This document shows, one piece after another, positions 15,617 through 24,158 of a stretch of 64,000 nt of DNA; positions within the stretch are counted from its first letter, which is position 1, and every line of letters begins with the position of its first letter. The stretch comes from JAMOAW01 sp039908535 (GTDB lineage Bacteria; Pseudomonadota; Magnetococcia; Magnetococcales; JADFZT01): contig JAMOAW010000007.1 in assembly GCA_039908535.1 (NCBI GenBank), forward strand, positions 7,228-71,227, read 5' to 3'. The translations under genes and the position numbers were made by a program. Under the pieces are notes generated by a model. The model had not been told where the DNA came from, did not search any database, and was given only the letters and a program-made list of their open reading frames with translations.

Positions 15617-15853
15617 GGGTACCACCACATTTAAGTGTGGACGATGAACGAGTGCCTGAACAAAAGAAAAGTCAAGACCTTGGGGGATTGCATCCCCCAA
15701 TCCCCTTGCTTTTTGAAGGAAGCAAAACCGAGATCAAAAGCAAAATCAAAAACAAAATCAAAAACAAGACCCTGGGGGCAATCCCCCAGACCCCTTTTTT
15801 TTTAAATCATAAAATCAAAAAATAGACGACCACGGTTACGTGTGGTGGTACCC
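15617..15853. repeat. Dispersed hairpin repeat, copy D, within 13-bp inverted repeats
   Basis: The core (about 15669-15805) has GGGGGATTGCATCCCCC and GGGGGCAATCCCCC hairpins separated by a purine-rich stretch with AAAATCAAAAAC units. It is bracketed by GGGTACCACCACA (15617-15629) and its exact inverse TGTGGTGGTACCC (15841-15853), giving a 237-bp unit that looks like a small non-coding mobile element. The core matches, in opposite orientation, the copy in the 3' end of holB. A 72-codon open frame crosses it but is a by-product of the repeat. Confidence 0.7.
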
Positions 15854-15924
15854 CTTAGCAAAGATTGTGGGATAAACTGCTACCTGTTTAGCAACCTAAC
15901 AAACTCTCCACCCATTTTTTCCCC

Positions 15925-17295
15925 TCACCCCACCCGCCCCAAAGTACGCACACGAAAATGAACACCCAACTCCTCTTCCGCTAAATGGCGGCAGGCCTCG
16001 ACATCTACCCCCTCTAAACCTTGAACTACCGTAACCGTGACCTCTGGAACGTGAGATTTTACTTTTTTTATAAACTCTTTTACAGCAGCATAGGATCCAG
16101 ATAAACCAGGATGACAATGACGGTCATAAGTAGATTGGTCTTGAGCATTGAGCGAAATAGAAATGGCATCTAAAAGACCAGAAAAACGAGGAGTGATATC
16201 GGTTTGATAAAGACGATTGGCCAGACCATCGGTATTTAAACGAACCCGCTTGCCACCGCGCCGTTTGACCTCTTGGGCCACCTTTAAAATCACCTCCAAA
16301 CGCAAAGTCGGCTCCCCAAAACCACAAAAAACAATCTCTTCATAAGGTGAAATATCCCCCATGGCGGCGATTAACTCCTCTGCCGATGGGTTGCGGTGCA
16401 GAGTTAAATCATACGAATGAACCCGGGGATGGCTCCACTTGGGACAAAAAGCACATTTTAAGGTGCAACCACGAGTTACATTTAAATAAAGCCCCCTCCC
16501 AATCCGATAAGCCAAAATCTCTTGGTGGGCAGGACGAAATAAACGTAAATAATTCTCCGTCGTCGCCTGAGCCACCTGGGCCAATGAAATCCCCCGCACC
16601 TCAGCCAAAACCTTGGCCACCTCCACAACAAATGCGGGCTCGTTGCGCCGACCCCGATGGGGAATCGGAGCCAAATAGGGGGAATCAGTCTCTAATAAAA
16701 TCCGCTCCAACGGAAGCTCGCACGCCAACTGCCGCAAAGAGTCCGCCGTGCGAAAAGTGATAATACCAGAAAATGAAATATAAAACCCCTGCCCTACCCC
16801 CCACAATGCCAACTCTTTAGAACCCGTATAACAATGAAAAACACCCTGATACGCTCCCACAGCCTCCTCGGTTAAAATACGCCGAGTCTCTTTTTCCGCC
16901 TCCCTGGTATGCACAATCAAAGGCAGACCCGTCCAAAAGGCCGCCCGAATATGATGACGAAAAACCCGCTCTTGGATCTCTCTGGGACTATACTCATAAT
17001 GAAAATCCAACCCAGTCTCCCCAATTGCCACGACCCCCTCTTGAGAAGAAGCCCCAATAATAGCCTCCACAGAACTGTCTGGAGCCTCGGCAGCATAATG
17101 GGGATGAATACCAACCGCAGCGCGTAAATCAGAGTCCTGCTGACAAAAAGCGCAAATTTTATTGACCTCAGACAATTTTGTAGCAATCAACTGGATATAT
17201 CGCACCCCAGCAAAACGCGCCCGCGTCAGTGTCGCAATATAATCATTTTCAAAGTCAGGATAATCCAAATGGGCATGACTATCGGCAAAAATCAT
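15925..17295 (-). CDS. TatD-family hydrolase fused to a radical SAM domain
   Basis: A 456-residue two-domain protein. Residues 1-255 are a TatD metal-dependent hydrolase/DNase: D-S-H-A-H-L-D, G-I-H-P-H-Y, G-E-T-G-L-D-F-H-Y, I-V-H-T-R-E-A, F-H-C-Y-T-G and L-E-T-D-S-P-Y-L, all metal ligands present. Residues 265-456 are a small radical SAM domain with the cluster motif C-T-L-K-C-A-F-C, then G-F-G-E-P-T-L-R and a SISLNAQ strand. TatD-linked radical SAM proteins are a known family, usually separate genes; here they are one chain. The substrate of the radical SAM part is unknown. It ends the fabD-to-holB run and overlaps ricT by 4 bases (ATGA), so expression is coupled. Confidence 0.92.
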   Translation of the reverse strand: MIFADSHAHLDYPDFENDYIATLTRARFAGVRYIQLIATKLSEVNKICAFCQQDSDLRAAVGIHPHYAAEAPDSSVEAIIGASSQEGVVAIGETGLDFHYEYSPREIQERVFRHHIRAAFWTGLPLIVHTREAEKETRRILTEEAVGAYQGVFHCYTGSKELALWGVGQGFYISFSGIITFRTADSLRQLACELPLERILLETDSPYLAPIPHRGRRNEPAFVVEVAKVLAEVRGISLAQVAQATTENYLRLFRPAHQEILAYRIGRGLYLNVTRGCTLKCAFCPKWSHPRVHSYDLTLHRNPSAEELIAAMGDISPYEEIVFCGFGEPTLRLEVILKVAQEVKRRGGKRVRLNTDGLANRLYQTDITPRFSGLLDAISISLNAQDQSTYDRHCHPGLSGSYAAVKEFIKKVKSHVPEVTVTVVQGLEGVDVEACRHLAEEELGVHFRVRTLGRVG

Positions 17296-18779
17296 GAATC
17301 ACACTCCCTCTCTCTACTGATGCGCTCTCCACTTATGGCGGTTGCGTCACCGCTCTGAACAGAACCCGGCCTCCGACCACTACGCCCCCCACGTCGCCGC
17401 CGTCGCCGCACTGCAGGAACAATGGGTGTACTCTCAGCACCACCGCCAACTGCGGGCAAAGAGCACTCTGCTCCAGAAAAAATACCCTCTTTGATAGACT
17501 CCTGTTTCGATTTTAAAACGGATGCCGAAGAATCTAAGGGTAACGACATCCCTTCCTCCTTTGCCAAAGAGTCTGAACGTTGTCGACCTCGGCGTCGCCT
17601 AGGCGGCACAACCTCCCGTCTACCCTCTGATGAAGAATCGACTCTTTTTTGATGCACAAAAGAAGAGTCTGCATCAGGTTCTGATTTTACAACCAATTTT
17701 TGTTTCGGCACCGGAAGAGGATCCTGCGTAACAGGCACCTCTTCCTCTAAAAACTCCTCAATCAGCGGATTCTCTTTCACCTTTTTTGGAGGGGTCACAC
17801 TCAAATCACTCATCGGCAGACGCAACCGATCTCCTCCCACCACCTGAACCTCAATCATCTGACTCAAAGGGTGAATCCCACGCACAACCACCTCTAATCC
17901 CTGCGGGGTCCAATAACGGGCATTAATCTTTGGCATGGGTTTGCGCAGAGCTAAATAGGTGTCGTTCTCATAAGCAAGACAACACATCAAACGCCCACAC
18001 ACCCCAGAAATGGCGTCTGGGTTCAAAGAAAGATTTTGATTCTTGGCCATACGCACCGAAACGGGATGAAATTTGCTCAGATATTCATAACAACAATAGG
18101 TTTTACCACACGAGCCAACCCCACCCAAAAGACGACTCTCATCCCGAACCCCAATTTGCCGCATCTCCACCCGCACATGCAGTTGGGCCGCCAATCTACG
18201 CACCAAATCACGAAAATCTACACGATTTTCAGCGGTAAAAAAAAATACAGATTTATTGCTCTTCGGAAAAAAGGTCACCTTGGAGAGCTTCATAGTGAGA
18301 CCCAACTCGCGAATCAACTCTTTACAATAGAGCTTGGCAGAGCGCTCCTTTTCCATCTGTAATCCAACGGCCTGTTGTTCCTTGCTCGACAGACGACGAA
18401 TCACCCGTACAATGGGCCCTGGATAAAGTGTTCCGCCAATAGAGGTATCCCCAGCAAAAACCGCCGAAATAAATCGTACCTTCCCAACCATCTCCCCATG
18501 TCGAGTCTCTAACAACACGTCATCGTTGACACGCAGATGATCGGCTGGCACCCGTACCCGCCAAATCATCGGCGAATGAGACAACAACACCCCAACCACC
18601 CGCTCCTCGCCAGTCAACTGATCCGATTCAGGAATAGTCTCCTTAGCAAGAGCTGTCAAATATTCCCCCCCAGAAAACTCCACCATATCGATCTCAGCAG
18701 AAAAGGAATCACGCTCTTCCTCAAAAATGGGTCTCTCTTGCTCTTGGGACTCTTCCTCTAAACCACGCTCAATCGTCAT
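17292..18779 (-). CDS. ricT: PSP1-domain regulatory iron-sulfur protein (RicT/YaaT-like)
   Basis: A 495-residue protein whose centre (about 70-340) is a PSP1 domain. Landmarks are the FFPKSNKSVFFFTAENRVDFRDLVRRLA core and the cysteine pattern G-S-C-G-K-T-Y-C-C-Y-E-Y-L with G-V-C-G-R-L-M-C-C-L-A-Y-E. These cysteines match those used by Bacillus RicT (YaaT) to bind a [4Fe-4S] cluster in the RNase Y-modulating complex. Both ends are extended: an acidic ~65-residue N terminus and a ~150-residue C-terminal tail with clusters of arginines (R-R-R-R-G-R and R-R-R-R-R-G-G-R-S-G-R-R), which could bind RNA. Location next to holB is the same as in Firmicutes. The role here is inferred. Confidence 0.85.
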   Translation of the reverse strand: MTIERGLEEESQEQERPIFEEERDSFSAEIDMVEFSGGEYLTALAKETIPESDQLTGEERVVGVLLSHSPMIWRVRVPADHLRVNDDVLLETRHGEMVGKVRFISAVFAGDTSIGGTLYPGPIVRVIRRLSSKEQQAVGLQMEKERSAKLYCKELIRELGLTMKLSKVTFFPKSNKSVFFFTAENRVDFRDLVRRLAAQLHVRVEMRQIGVRDESRLLGGVGSCGKTYCCYEYLSKFHPVSVRMAKNQNLSLNPDAISGVCGRLMCCLAYENDTYLALRKPMPKINARYWTPQGLEVVVRGIHPLSQMIEVQVVGGDRLRLPMSDLSVTPPKKVKENPLIEEFLEEEVPVTQDPLPVPKQKLVVKSEPDADSSFVHQKRVDSSSEGRREVVPPRRRRGRQRSDSLAKEEGMSLPLDSSASVLKSKQESIKEGIFSGAECSLPAVGGGAESTPIVPAVRRRRRRGGRSGRRPGSVQSGDATAISGERISRERECDS

Positions 18780-18792
18780 AGATAAGATCCGT

Positions 18793-18864
18793 GTAACCGT
18801 TCACCGAAGTAAAATTTTACGTTAATTGAAACTCAATGATTTATTGCTTTGGCGTAACCGTTCA
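18793..18864. repeat. Direct repeats of GTAACCGTTCA
   Basis: GTAACCGTTCACC at 18793 and GTAACCGTTCATC at 18853 are direct repeats 60 bases apart between the ricT start and the end of holB. The same 11 bases occur at 2072 next to the IS66 transposase, so these may be left-over element ends. The second copy contains the stop codon of holB. Confidence 0.4.
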
Positions 18865-19962
18865 TCTATTAATAAAAAAAAGGGTCTGGGGGATTGCCCC
18901 CAGGGTTTTGTTTTTGACTTTGCTTTTGAATTCGGTTTTGCTTTCTTCAAATAGCAGGGGGGTTGGGGGATGCAATCCCCCAAGGTCTTGTTTTTGATTT
19001 ACCCCCTCTAAAACCAACTGTCGATTTAAATTAAATATTTGCGTCCGCTGAACCAATTCAGTCACCCAAACAAAAAACGTCAACCACTCTTCACATTTTT
19101 TATCCCCTGCCGAGTTGGACTCCTGAAGAGTCTGGGCAATGGTTTGCCCTATCCAAAGACGAAGCTGTTCTAAAGCCATGCTAAAACGGTTAGGATCGGC
19201 CCAATATTCGGCCAACGTGATTAAATCGGCCAGCCCCCCCTCTCCCAACGACTGCACATCTTGCGCAAATTTTTTCTGCATCTCAACCTTCTCTAAGGTA
19301 CAACATTCCAACGCCTTGGCCACATTGCCAGCCGCCAAAGAGATGGCCTCAGCGCGGGTATAAGGATCGGCCTCTGGCTTGAGACGAGTTAAAATTTGAA
19401 TTAAATCCTCTGACTCCAAAGCCGAAAAACGAATTTTTCGACATCGCGACAAAATGGTCGGCAACAAACGACCTGGACGACTGGTGATTAAAATGAGTAA
19501 TGAATGGGGGGAAGGCTCCTCTAGGGTCTTTAATAACGCATTGGCCGAAGAGCCGTTCAATAGAGCAGCATCTTCGATCATGGCAATTTTCCATTGGGCC
19601 TCCAAAGGGGTCAAACTTAAAAATTGACTCAATTGCCGAATCTGATCCACCCCAATCTGCGTCTTTTTCTCCTCTAAACCCACCCGTACCAAATCAGGAT
19701 GGTTGCCATGCGCCAGTTTGCGACAGGAGGAACAAACTTTACAACAAGATTTTTTTATTTTAAATGTTCCATGAATCCATGCTTGTCGATTCTCCTGACA
19801 AAACAAAACCCCCACCATTGCCAAGGCTACGGTGGTTTTCCCCACCCCTGGCGGACCAAAAAAAAGTTGCGCATGGGGTACCCGCTCCCCCGTCAAAGAA
19901 TGCTCTATTTGTTGCAGAGGAATGGAATGACCTACGATTTGATCAAAGGTGAGAATAGACAT
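18862..19962 (-). CDS. holB: DNA polymerase III delta-prime subunit with repeat-derived C terminus
   Basis: HolB is the clamp-loader delta-prime subunit, paired with DnaX. Visible: Q-I-V-G-H, GPPGVGKTT (Walker A), zinc-type cysteines (C-C-K-V-C-S-S-C), M-I-E-D-A-A-L-L, sensor region LITSRPGRLLPTILSRCR, and the collar domain to about residue 323. Total length is 366, but the last ~43 residues (from K-Q-D-L-G-G-L-H-P-P to F-F-I-N-R) are translated from a dispersed intergenic repeat that has displaced the native stop. Without them the protein is of ordinary HolB length, so function is probably kept. Its start overlaps tmk by 20 bases. Confidence 0.9.
   Translation of the reverse strand: MSILTFDQIVGHSIPLQQIEHSLTGERVPHAQLFFGPPGVGKTTVALAMVGVLFCQENRQAWIHGTFKIKKSCCKVCSSCRKLAHGNHPDLVRVGLEEKKTQIGVDQIRQLSQFLSLTPLEAQWKIAMIEDAALLNGSSANALLKTLEEPSPHSLLILITSRPGRLLPTILSRCRKIRFSALESEDLIQILTRLKPEADPYTRAEAISLAAGNVAKALECCTLEKVEMQKKFAQDVQSLGEGGLADLITLAEYWADPNRFSMALEQLRLWIGQTIAQTLQESNSAGDKKCEEWLTFFVWVTELVQRTQIFNLNRQLVLEGVNQKQDLGGLHPPTPLLFEESKTEFKSKVKNKTLGAIPQTLFFINR
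18873..18997 (-). repeat. Dispersed hairpin repeat, copy E, inside the 3' end of holB
   Basis: Read on the minus strand it has GGGGGATTGCATCCCCC, a GAAGAAAGCAAAACCGA stretch and GGGGGCAATCCCCC followed by a T-run, nearly the same as copy D. It carries no in-frame stop in the holB frame until 18864 and therefore codes for the protein's tail. Confidence 0.8.
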
Positions 19963-20593
19963 GTTTTTGAACCAATTGCCAAATTTTCTCGGCCACTATC
20001 GGGATGGGCAGATGGGCATCAACAAGAAAAAAACGCTCTGGGGAAGAGTTTGTTAACGTCAAAAAACCTTGTCGCACCAATTGATGAAAAACCAACGGCT
20101 CCTGTTCAAAACGACGCTCCCCCCCTGCCCCAACGCGCTGAAGAGCCAATTGCGGATCTATATCCAAATAAATCGTTAATTGAGGCATCAACCCCTGAGT
20201 AACCCAATGGTTTAAAAATTGAATCCGCTCCAAATCCAGGTGCCGTCCATACCCTTGATAGGCCACGGTGCTGTCCACAAAACGATCACACACCACCCAT
20301 TCCCCGCGCGCCAAAGCCGGACGAATCACCCGGGCAATATGTTCCGATCGGGCAGCAGACATCAACAAAAGTTCGGTCATCGCCTCCCGTGCGTCAGCAT
20401 GATCCGCCACCAACAAAGCGCGTATTTTTTCCGCCAATAGACAACCGCCCGGTTCGCGGGTGAGTAAACAAACTTGACCCAAATCACGCAACCGCTTGGC
20501 CAAAAGTTGGGTTTGCGTACTCTTCCCAGATCCGTCCCCGCCCTCAAAGGTGATAAAAACGCCGCTCATGGGAAAATGATCCTTACTTGTCAC
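19943..20593 (-). CDS. tmk: Thymidylate kinase
   Basis: Phosphorylates dTMP to dTDP using ATP. The protein has the P-loop F-E-G-G-D-G-S-G-K-S-T, the D-R-F-V-D-S-T-V-A-Y-Q-G-Y-G-R motif (dTMP binding) and L-T-R-E-P-G-G-C-L. It is 216 residues from ATG 20593; an internal ATG in MSGVFITFEGG, eight codons later, would give a more standard N terminus and may be the real start. It overlaps holB by 20 bases, matching the tmk-holB coupling seen in many bacteria. A dispersed repeat separates it from mltG. Confidence 0.95.
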   Translation of the reverse strand: MTSKDHFPMSGVFITFEGGDGSGKSTQTQLLAKRLRDLGQVCLLTREPGGCLLAEKIRALLVADHADAREAMTELLLMSAARSEHIARVIRPALARGEWVVCDRFVDSTVAYQGYGRHLDLERIQFLNHWVTQGLMPQLTIYLDIDPQLALQRVGAGGERRFEQEPLVFHQLVRQGFLTLTNSSPERFFLVDAHLPIPIVAEKIWQLVQKHVYSHL

Positions 20594-20598
20594 AACAA

Positions 20599-20690
20599 CA
20601 TGACGCCCTTCGAAAAAAAATCAAAGGCCAAACCCTGGGGGATGAATCCCCCAGACCCCCTCTTTTTTTTAATGATCAAAAAAAAGTCCA
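20599..20690 (-). repeat. Dispersed G/C-run hairpin repeat, copy F (half unit)
   Basis: It matches the second half of copy C in inverse orientation: AAATCAAAGGCCAAACCC, GGGGGATGAATCCCCC hairpin, AGACCCCCTC and a T-run. It occupies the only gap in the otherwise tight fabF-mltG-tmk-holB run. Confidence 0.75.
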
Positions 20691-20702
20691 GGCATCCTGT
20701 TT

Positions 20703-21704
20703 CTACGGTTGACGATGACGCTGATAAATATCCACGTTATGTTCATGTTCGGCCAATGTCTTAGAAAAAATATGATGCCCATCTCCACGCGAGACAAAAT
20801 AAAATTCTTGTGTGTTCAACGGATGAAACGCCGCATGAATGGCCGCACGTCCTGGATTACAAATCGGCGTCGGAGGCAATCCCTCAATCATATAGGTATT
20901 ATAAGGCGTTAAGGTCGTTAAATTTTTGCGCGTCAAATTCCCATTAAAATGCTCTATCCCATAAATAACAGTAGGATCGGTTTGTAGACGCATTTTTTTG
21001 GCCAAACGATTATAAAATACCCCAGAAATACGATCACGCTCCTCGGCCACCGCAGTCTCTTTTTCAATGATCGACGCCAAAATCAACCCTTGATAAGGGG
21101 TCAACGTCACCCCTGGAGCCCGTCCCAAATATTCCGCTTGCAAAACAGTTTTACTCTGTGCCACCATTCGGCCAATGAGTTTAGTTAACGGTTCATCGCG
21201 CTGGTAAAAATAGGTGCTTGGAAAAATAAATCCTTCTAAAACATTCGTATCTAGGCCAAACAAAGCAGGCGTTTTGCTATCTTTAAGAAAAATAGGCGCC
21301 TGCTTCCACCCCTTTTCCTGTAAAACCTCTTGCACATCGGCAACTGAAAATCCTTCAGGAATAAGCAATGGACGCCGAATGACCTCACCTCGGCGCAGTT
21401 GATTTAAAATCGCAACTGGGGTCGCTCCCGCTGCAAAACGATACTCCCCAGCCTGGATAAACCCTTGACCAAAACGTGTTAACAACAAAAAAGCCCAAGA
21501 CGATGGAATCGCCCCCCGCTCTTCCAATTCCTGCGCCACACGCCGCACTCCCCAACCTGTCTCAATGGTGATCTCCACAGAAACAGGCAGAACATGACGA
21601 GTAATTCCTTGAAACCAAACGACAAAAAGCCCACAAAACAACCATCCAAAGACAAAAAGAAAAATCGATCTCCGAATGGTTCTATGTTGCAAAAAGTGGA
21701 TCAA
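20703..21704 (-). CDS. mltG: Endolytic murein transglycosylase MltG (YceG-like)
   Basis: A 333-residue inner-membrane protein that cleaves nascent glycan strands and is thought to set peptidoglycan chain length. It has an N-terminal membrane helix (about residues 12-31, FLFVFGWLFCGLFVVWF), a LysM-like region and the YceG catalytic domain with A-S-I-I-E-K-E-T-A (catalytic Glu), V-F-Y-N-R-L, L-Q-T-D-P-T-V-I-Y-G and P-T-P-I-C-N-P-G. All conserved blocks are present. The start overlaps fabF's stop by 4 bases. pabC, which lies between fabF and mltG in enterobacteria, is absent. Confidence 0.95.
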   Translation of the reverse strand: MIHFLQHRTIRRSIFLFVFGWLFCGLFVVWFQGITRHVLPVSVEITIETGWGVRRVAQELEERGAIPSSWAFLLLTRFGQGFIQAGEYRFAAGATPVAILNQLRRGEVIRRPLLIPEGFSVADVQEVLQEKGWKQAPIFLKDSKTPALFGLDTNVLEGFIFPSTYFYQRDEPLTKLIGRMVAQSKTVLQAEYLGRAPGVTLTPYQGLILASIIEKETAVAEERDRISGVFYNRLAKKMRLQTDPTVIYGIEHFNGNLTRKNLTTLTPYNTYMIEGLPPTPICNPGRAAIHAAFHPLNTQEFYFVSRGDGHHIFSKTLAEHEHNVDIYQRHRQP

Positions 21705-22939
21705 GGAACGCGAGAAAGCACCAATGTGGCATTGGTGCCTCCAAACCCAAATGAGTTAGATAACGCATGGGTAATGCCAACCTCCCGGGCCGTGTTGGGA
21801 ACATAATCTAAATCGCAATTGGGATCGGGATCATCCAAATTGATCGTGGGAGGAATCACCCCATGATACAAAGAAAGAGCGGTAAAAATCGCCTCTACCC
21901 CACCCGCTGCCCCCAACAAATGACCCGTCATGGACTTGGTTGAAGAGAGCATCACCCGTTTGGCATGATCCCCAAACACCCTCTTAACCGCTACGGTCTC
22001 CACCAAATCCCCCAATGGAGTAGAAGTGCCATGGGCATTGATATAATCGATTTGTTCTGGATCCATTCCGGCATCTTTTAAAGCCACCCGCATACAACGC
22101 ACCGCCCCATCCCCTTGGGGATCGGGCGCCGTGATGTGATGAGCATCTCCAGACATGCCATACCCTTTCACCTCGGCATAAATGGTCGCCCCCCGCTGGC
22201 GGGCCGATTCCAATGTTTCCAATACCACCACTCCAGCCCCTTCGGCGATAACAAAACCATCCCGCCCCCGATCCCAAGGCCTGGAAGCGGCTTGCGGATT
22301 GTCGTTACGGGTCGACAAAGCCTTGGCCGCAGAAAAACCGCCCACCCCTAATTCGCAAATCGCCGCCTCGGCCCCTCCCGCCAACATCACATCGGCCTCA
22401 CCGCGTTGAATCAAACGAAAAGCATCGCCAATGGCATGGGTTCCCGTGGCACAAGCCGTCACTGGCGCATGATTGGGCCCCTTGAGACCATACATAATAG
22501 CCAAATGGCCAGAGATTAAATTAATCAACGTCATAGGAACAAAAAAGGGCGATATTCGCCGTGGTCCGCGCTCTTTCAAGCTCATGGCTTGATTTTGAAT
22601 GGCAGTAAGACCCCCAATGCCAGATCCAACCATCACCCCAATACGTTCGGCATTGTCAGGAGTAACGACAATCCCAGACTCTTTCCAGGCCATTTGCGCA
22701 GCAGCAATGCCAAATTGCATAAAAAGATCCATTTTTTTGATCTCTTTTGCGGGTATCCAATCTTCTGGATTAAAATCAAGACACTCCCCGGCAATTTTCG
22801 AGGCAAAGGGTTCGGGATCAAAGTGGGTGATGGTATGGATGCCAGATTTCCCAGCAACCAAACCAGACCAAGTTTTTTCAGTGCCTAAACCTAACGGAGT
22901 GATCAAACCAACACCAGTAATTACCACTCTGTGATTCAT
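21701..22939 (-). CDS. fabF: 3-oxoacyl-ACP synthase II
   Basis: A 412-residue condensing enzyme of fatty acid elongation (KAS II). The catalytic triad is visible: Cys in T-A-C-A-T-G-T-H-A, His in N-A-H-G-T-S-T-P-L-G-D and His in S-T-K-S-M-T-G-H-L-L-G-A-A-G. The N terminus R-V-V-I-T-G-V-G-L-I-T-P-L-G and C-terminal N-S-F-G-F-G-G-T-N-A are standard. It follows acpP after about 130 bases with no gene between them. Confidence 0.97.
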   Translation of the reverse strand: MNHRVVITGVGLITPLGLGTEKTWSGLVAGKSGIHTITHFDPEPFASKIAGECLDFNPEDWIPAKEIKKMDLFMQFGIAAAQMAWKESGIVVTPDNAERIGVMVGSGIGGLTAIQNQAMSLKERGPRRISPFFVPMTLINLISGHLAIMYGLKGPNHAPVTACATGTHAIGDAFRLIQRGEADVMLAGGAEAAICELGVGGFSAAKALSTRNDNPQAASRPWDRGRDGFVIAEGAGVVVLETLESARQRGATIYAEVKGYGMSGDAHHITAPDPQGDGAVRCMRVALKDAGMDPEQIDYINAHGTSTPLGDLVETVAVKRVFGDHAKRVMLSSTKSMTGHLLGAAGGVEAIFTALSLYHGVIPPTINLDDPDPNCDLDYVPNTAREVGITHALSNSFGFGGTNATLVLSRVP

Positions 22940-23070
22940 GATGATTCTCTCTTTTAAAAAACCGCGTTTTTTTTCTTAGTTGAAATAAAACGCTGACCAG
23001 AGGGGAAGTGAGGGCCAGATGGTCTCCTTTACCCATTTCCCCCCATTATAGTCAAAGAAGGACTTAAAAA

Positions 23071-23307
23071 TCAGTCCATATGTTTAACAATATAATCTAT
23101 TGCTTGCTTGACAGTGACAATTTTCTCAGCGGCATCGTCAGGAATTTCACATCCAAACTCCTCCTCCAGGGCCATGACCAATTCAACTGTATCCAAAGAA
23201 TCTGCACCTAAATCGGTCACAAAGTTGGACTCTTCGCTTACATTGGCCTTATCGACGCCCAGTTGTTCAACAACAATTTTGATAACGCGCTCTGCAATGT
23301 CACTCAT
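23071..23307 (-). CDS. acpP: Acyl carrier protein
   Basis: A 78-residue acidic carrier protein with the phosphopantetheine attachment serine in L-G-A-D-S-L-D-T-V-E-L-V-M. It carries growing acyl chains for FabF, FabG and FabD. Helix pattern and size are typical. A GGTAAGGAAAA ribosome binding region precedes the ATG. It lies between fabG and fabF in the usual order. Confidence 0.97.
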   Translation of the reverse strand: MSDIAERVIKIVVEQLGVDKANVSEESNFVTDLGADSLDTVELVMALEEEFGCEIPDDAAEKIVTVKQAIDYIVKHMD

Positions 23308-23393
23308 GGATTTATTTTCCTTACCTTTAAAAAAAAATTGTTGGATTGTTCATGCCTTTGGTACCCAACCTATGGATACAAAAAAAGGCCACC

Positions 23394-24134
23394 TTATGGC
23401 ATATACATACCGCCGTTTACATGCAAGGTTTCACCGGTAATATAGCGGGCCGCATCAGAAACCAAAAAGGCGACGGCTGCGGCAACATCGGCAGGCGAGC
23501 CCATCTCCCCCATAGGAATTTGCGCTAGGATAGCCTCCTTGGCTTTGGGATTCAACTTATCTGTCATAGGCGAACGAATAAAACCGGGTGCGACACAATT
23601 AACCGTGATGCCTCGACTGGCCACCTCACGGGCAACTGTTTTAGAAAAGGCCACCACCCCCGCTTTGCTGGCGGTATAGTTGGCTTGACCGGGATTTCCA
23701 GTGAACCCGACCACCGAAGCAATATTCACAATACGTCCTGAACGGGCCTTCATCATCGGACGCAACACCAAACGCGTGAGACAAAAAATGCTGGTGAGGT
23801 TTACAGCCAACACCCGGTCCCAATCGTCATCGCTCATCCGCACCAGCAAAGCATCTCTGGTGATGCCCGCATTATTAACTAAAATATCAATGATGCCATA
23901 ACGGGTTGTACAATACTTAACCGCCTCTTCCAGACAGGATTTGCTCGTCACATCGGCTTCGTAGGCATCGGAATCTGGAGAGATTTGCTTGATCTCCTCC
24001 AAGGTATCCAGAATCCGTTTGGACTCATTGCTCACCACCAATATTTTAGCTCCGCGATGGGCCAAATCCAAAGCGATCTCCCGACCAATCCCGCTGGTGG
24101 ACCCCGTCACAATGGCCACTTTGTCCTTGAGCAT
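23394..24134 (-). CDS. fabG: 3-oxoacyl-ACP reductase
   Basis: A 246-residue short-chain dehydrogenase reducing 3-oxoacyl-ACP with NADPH. Cofactor motif T-G-S-T-S-G-I-G-R-E-I, N-N-A-G-I-T-R-D, catalytic Ser in N-I-A-S-V-V-G, and Y-T-A-S-K-A-G (Tyr/Lys) are intact. The C terminus (Y-I-T-G-E-T-L-H-V-N-G-G-M-Y-M) is the FabG hallmark. It is 24 bases downstream of fabD. Confidence 0.97.
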   Translation of the reverse strand: MLKDKVAIVTGSTSGIGREIALDLAHRGAKILVVSNESKRILDTLEEIKQISPDSDAYEADVTSKSCLEEAVKYCTTRYGIIDILVNNAGITRDALLVRMSDDDWDRVLAVNLTSIFCLTRLVLRPMMKARSGRIVNIASVVGFTGNPGQANYTASKAGVVAFSKTVAREVASRGITVNCVAPGFIRSPMTDKLNPKAKEAILAQIPMGEMGSPADVAAAVAFLVSDAARYITGETLHVNGGMYMP

Positions 24135-24158
24135 AAATTACGTCCTTTCCCCTAAATT

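Noticed and set aside
15607..15825. 72-codon plus-strand frame across repeat copy D
   Set aside because: It only restates the dispersed repeat and its peptide also appears in the holB tail; there is no sign of a gene start.
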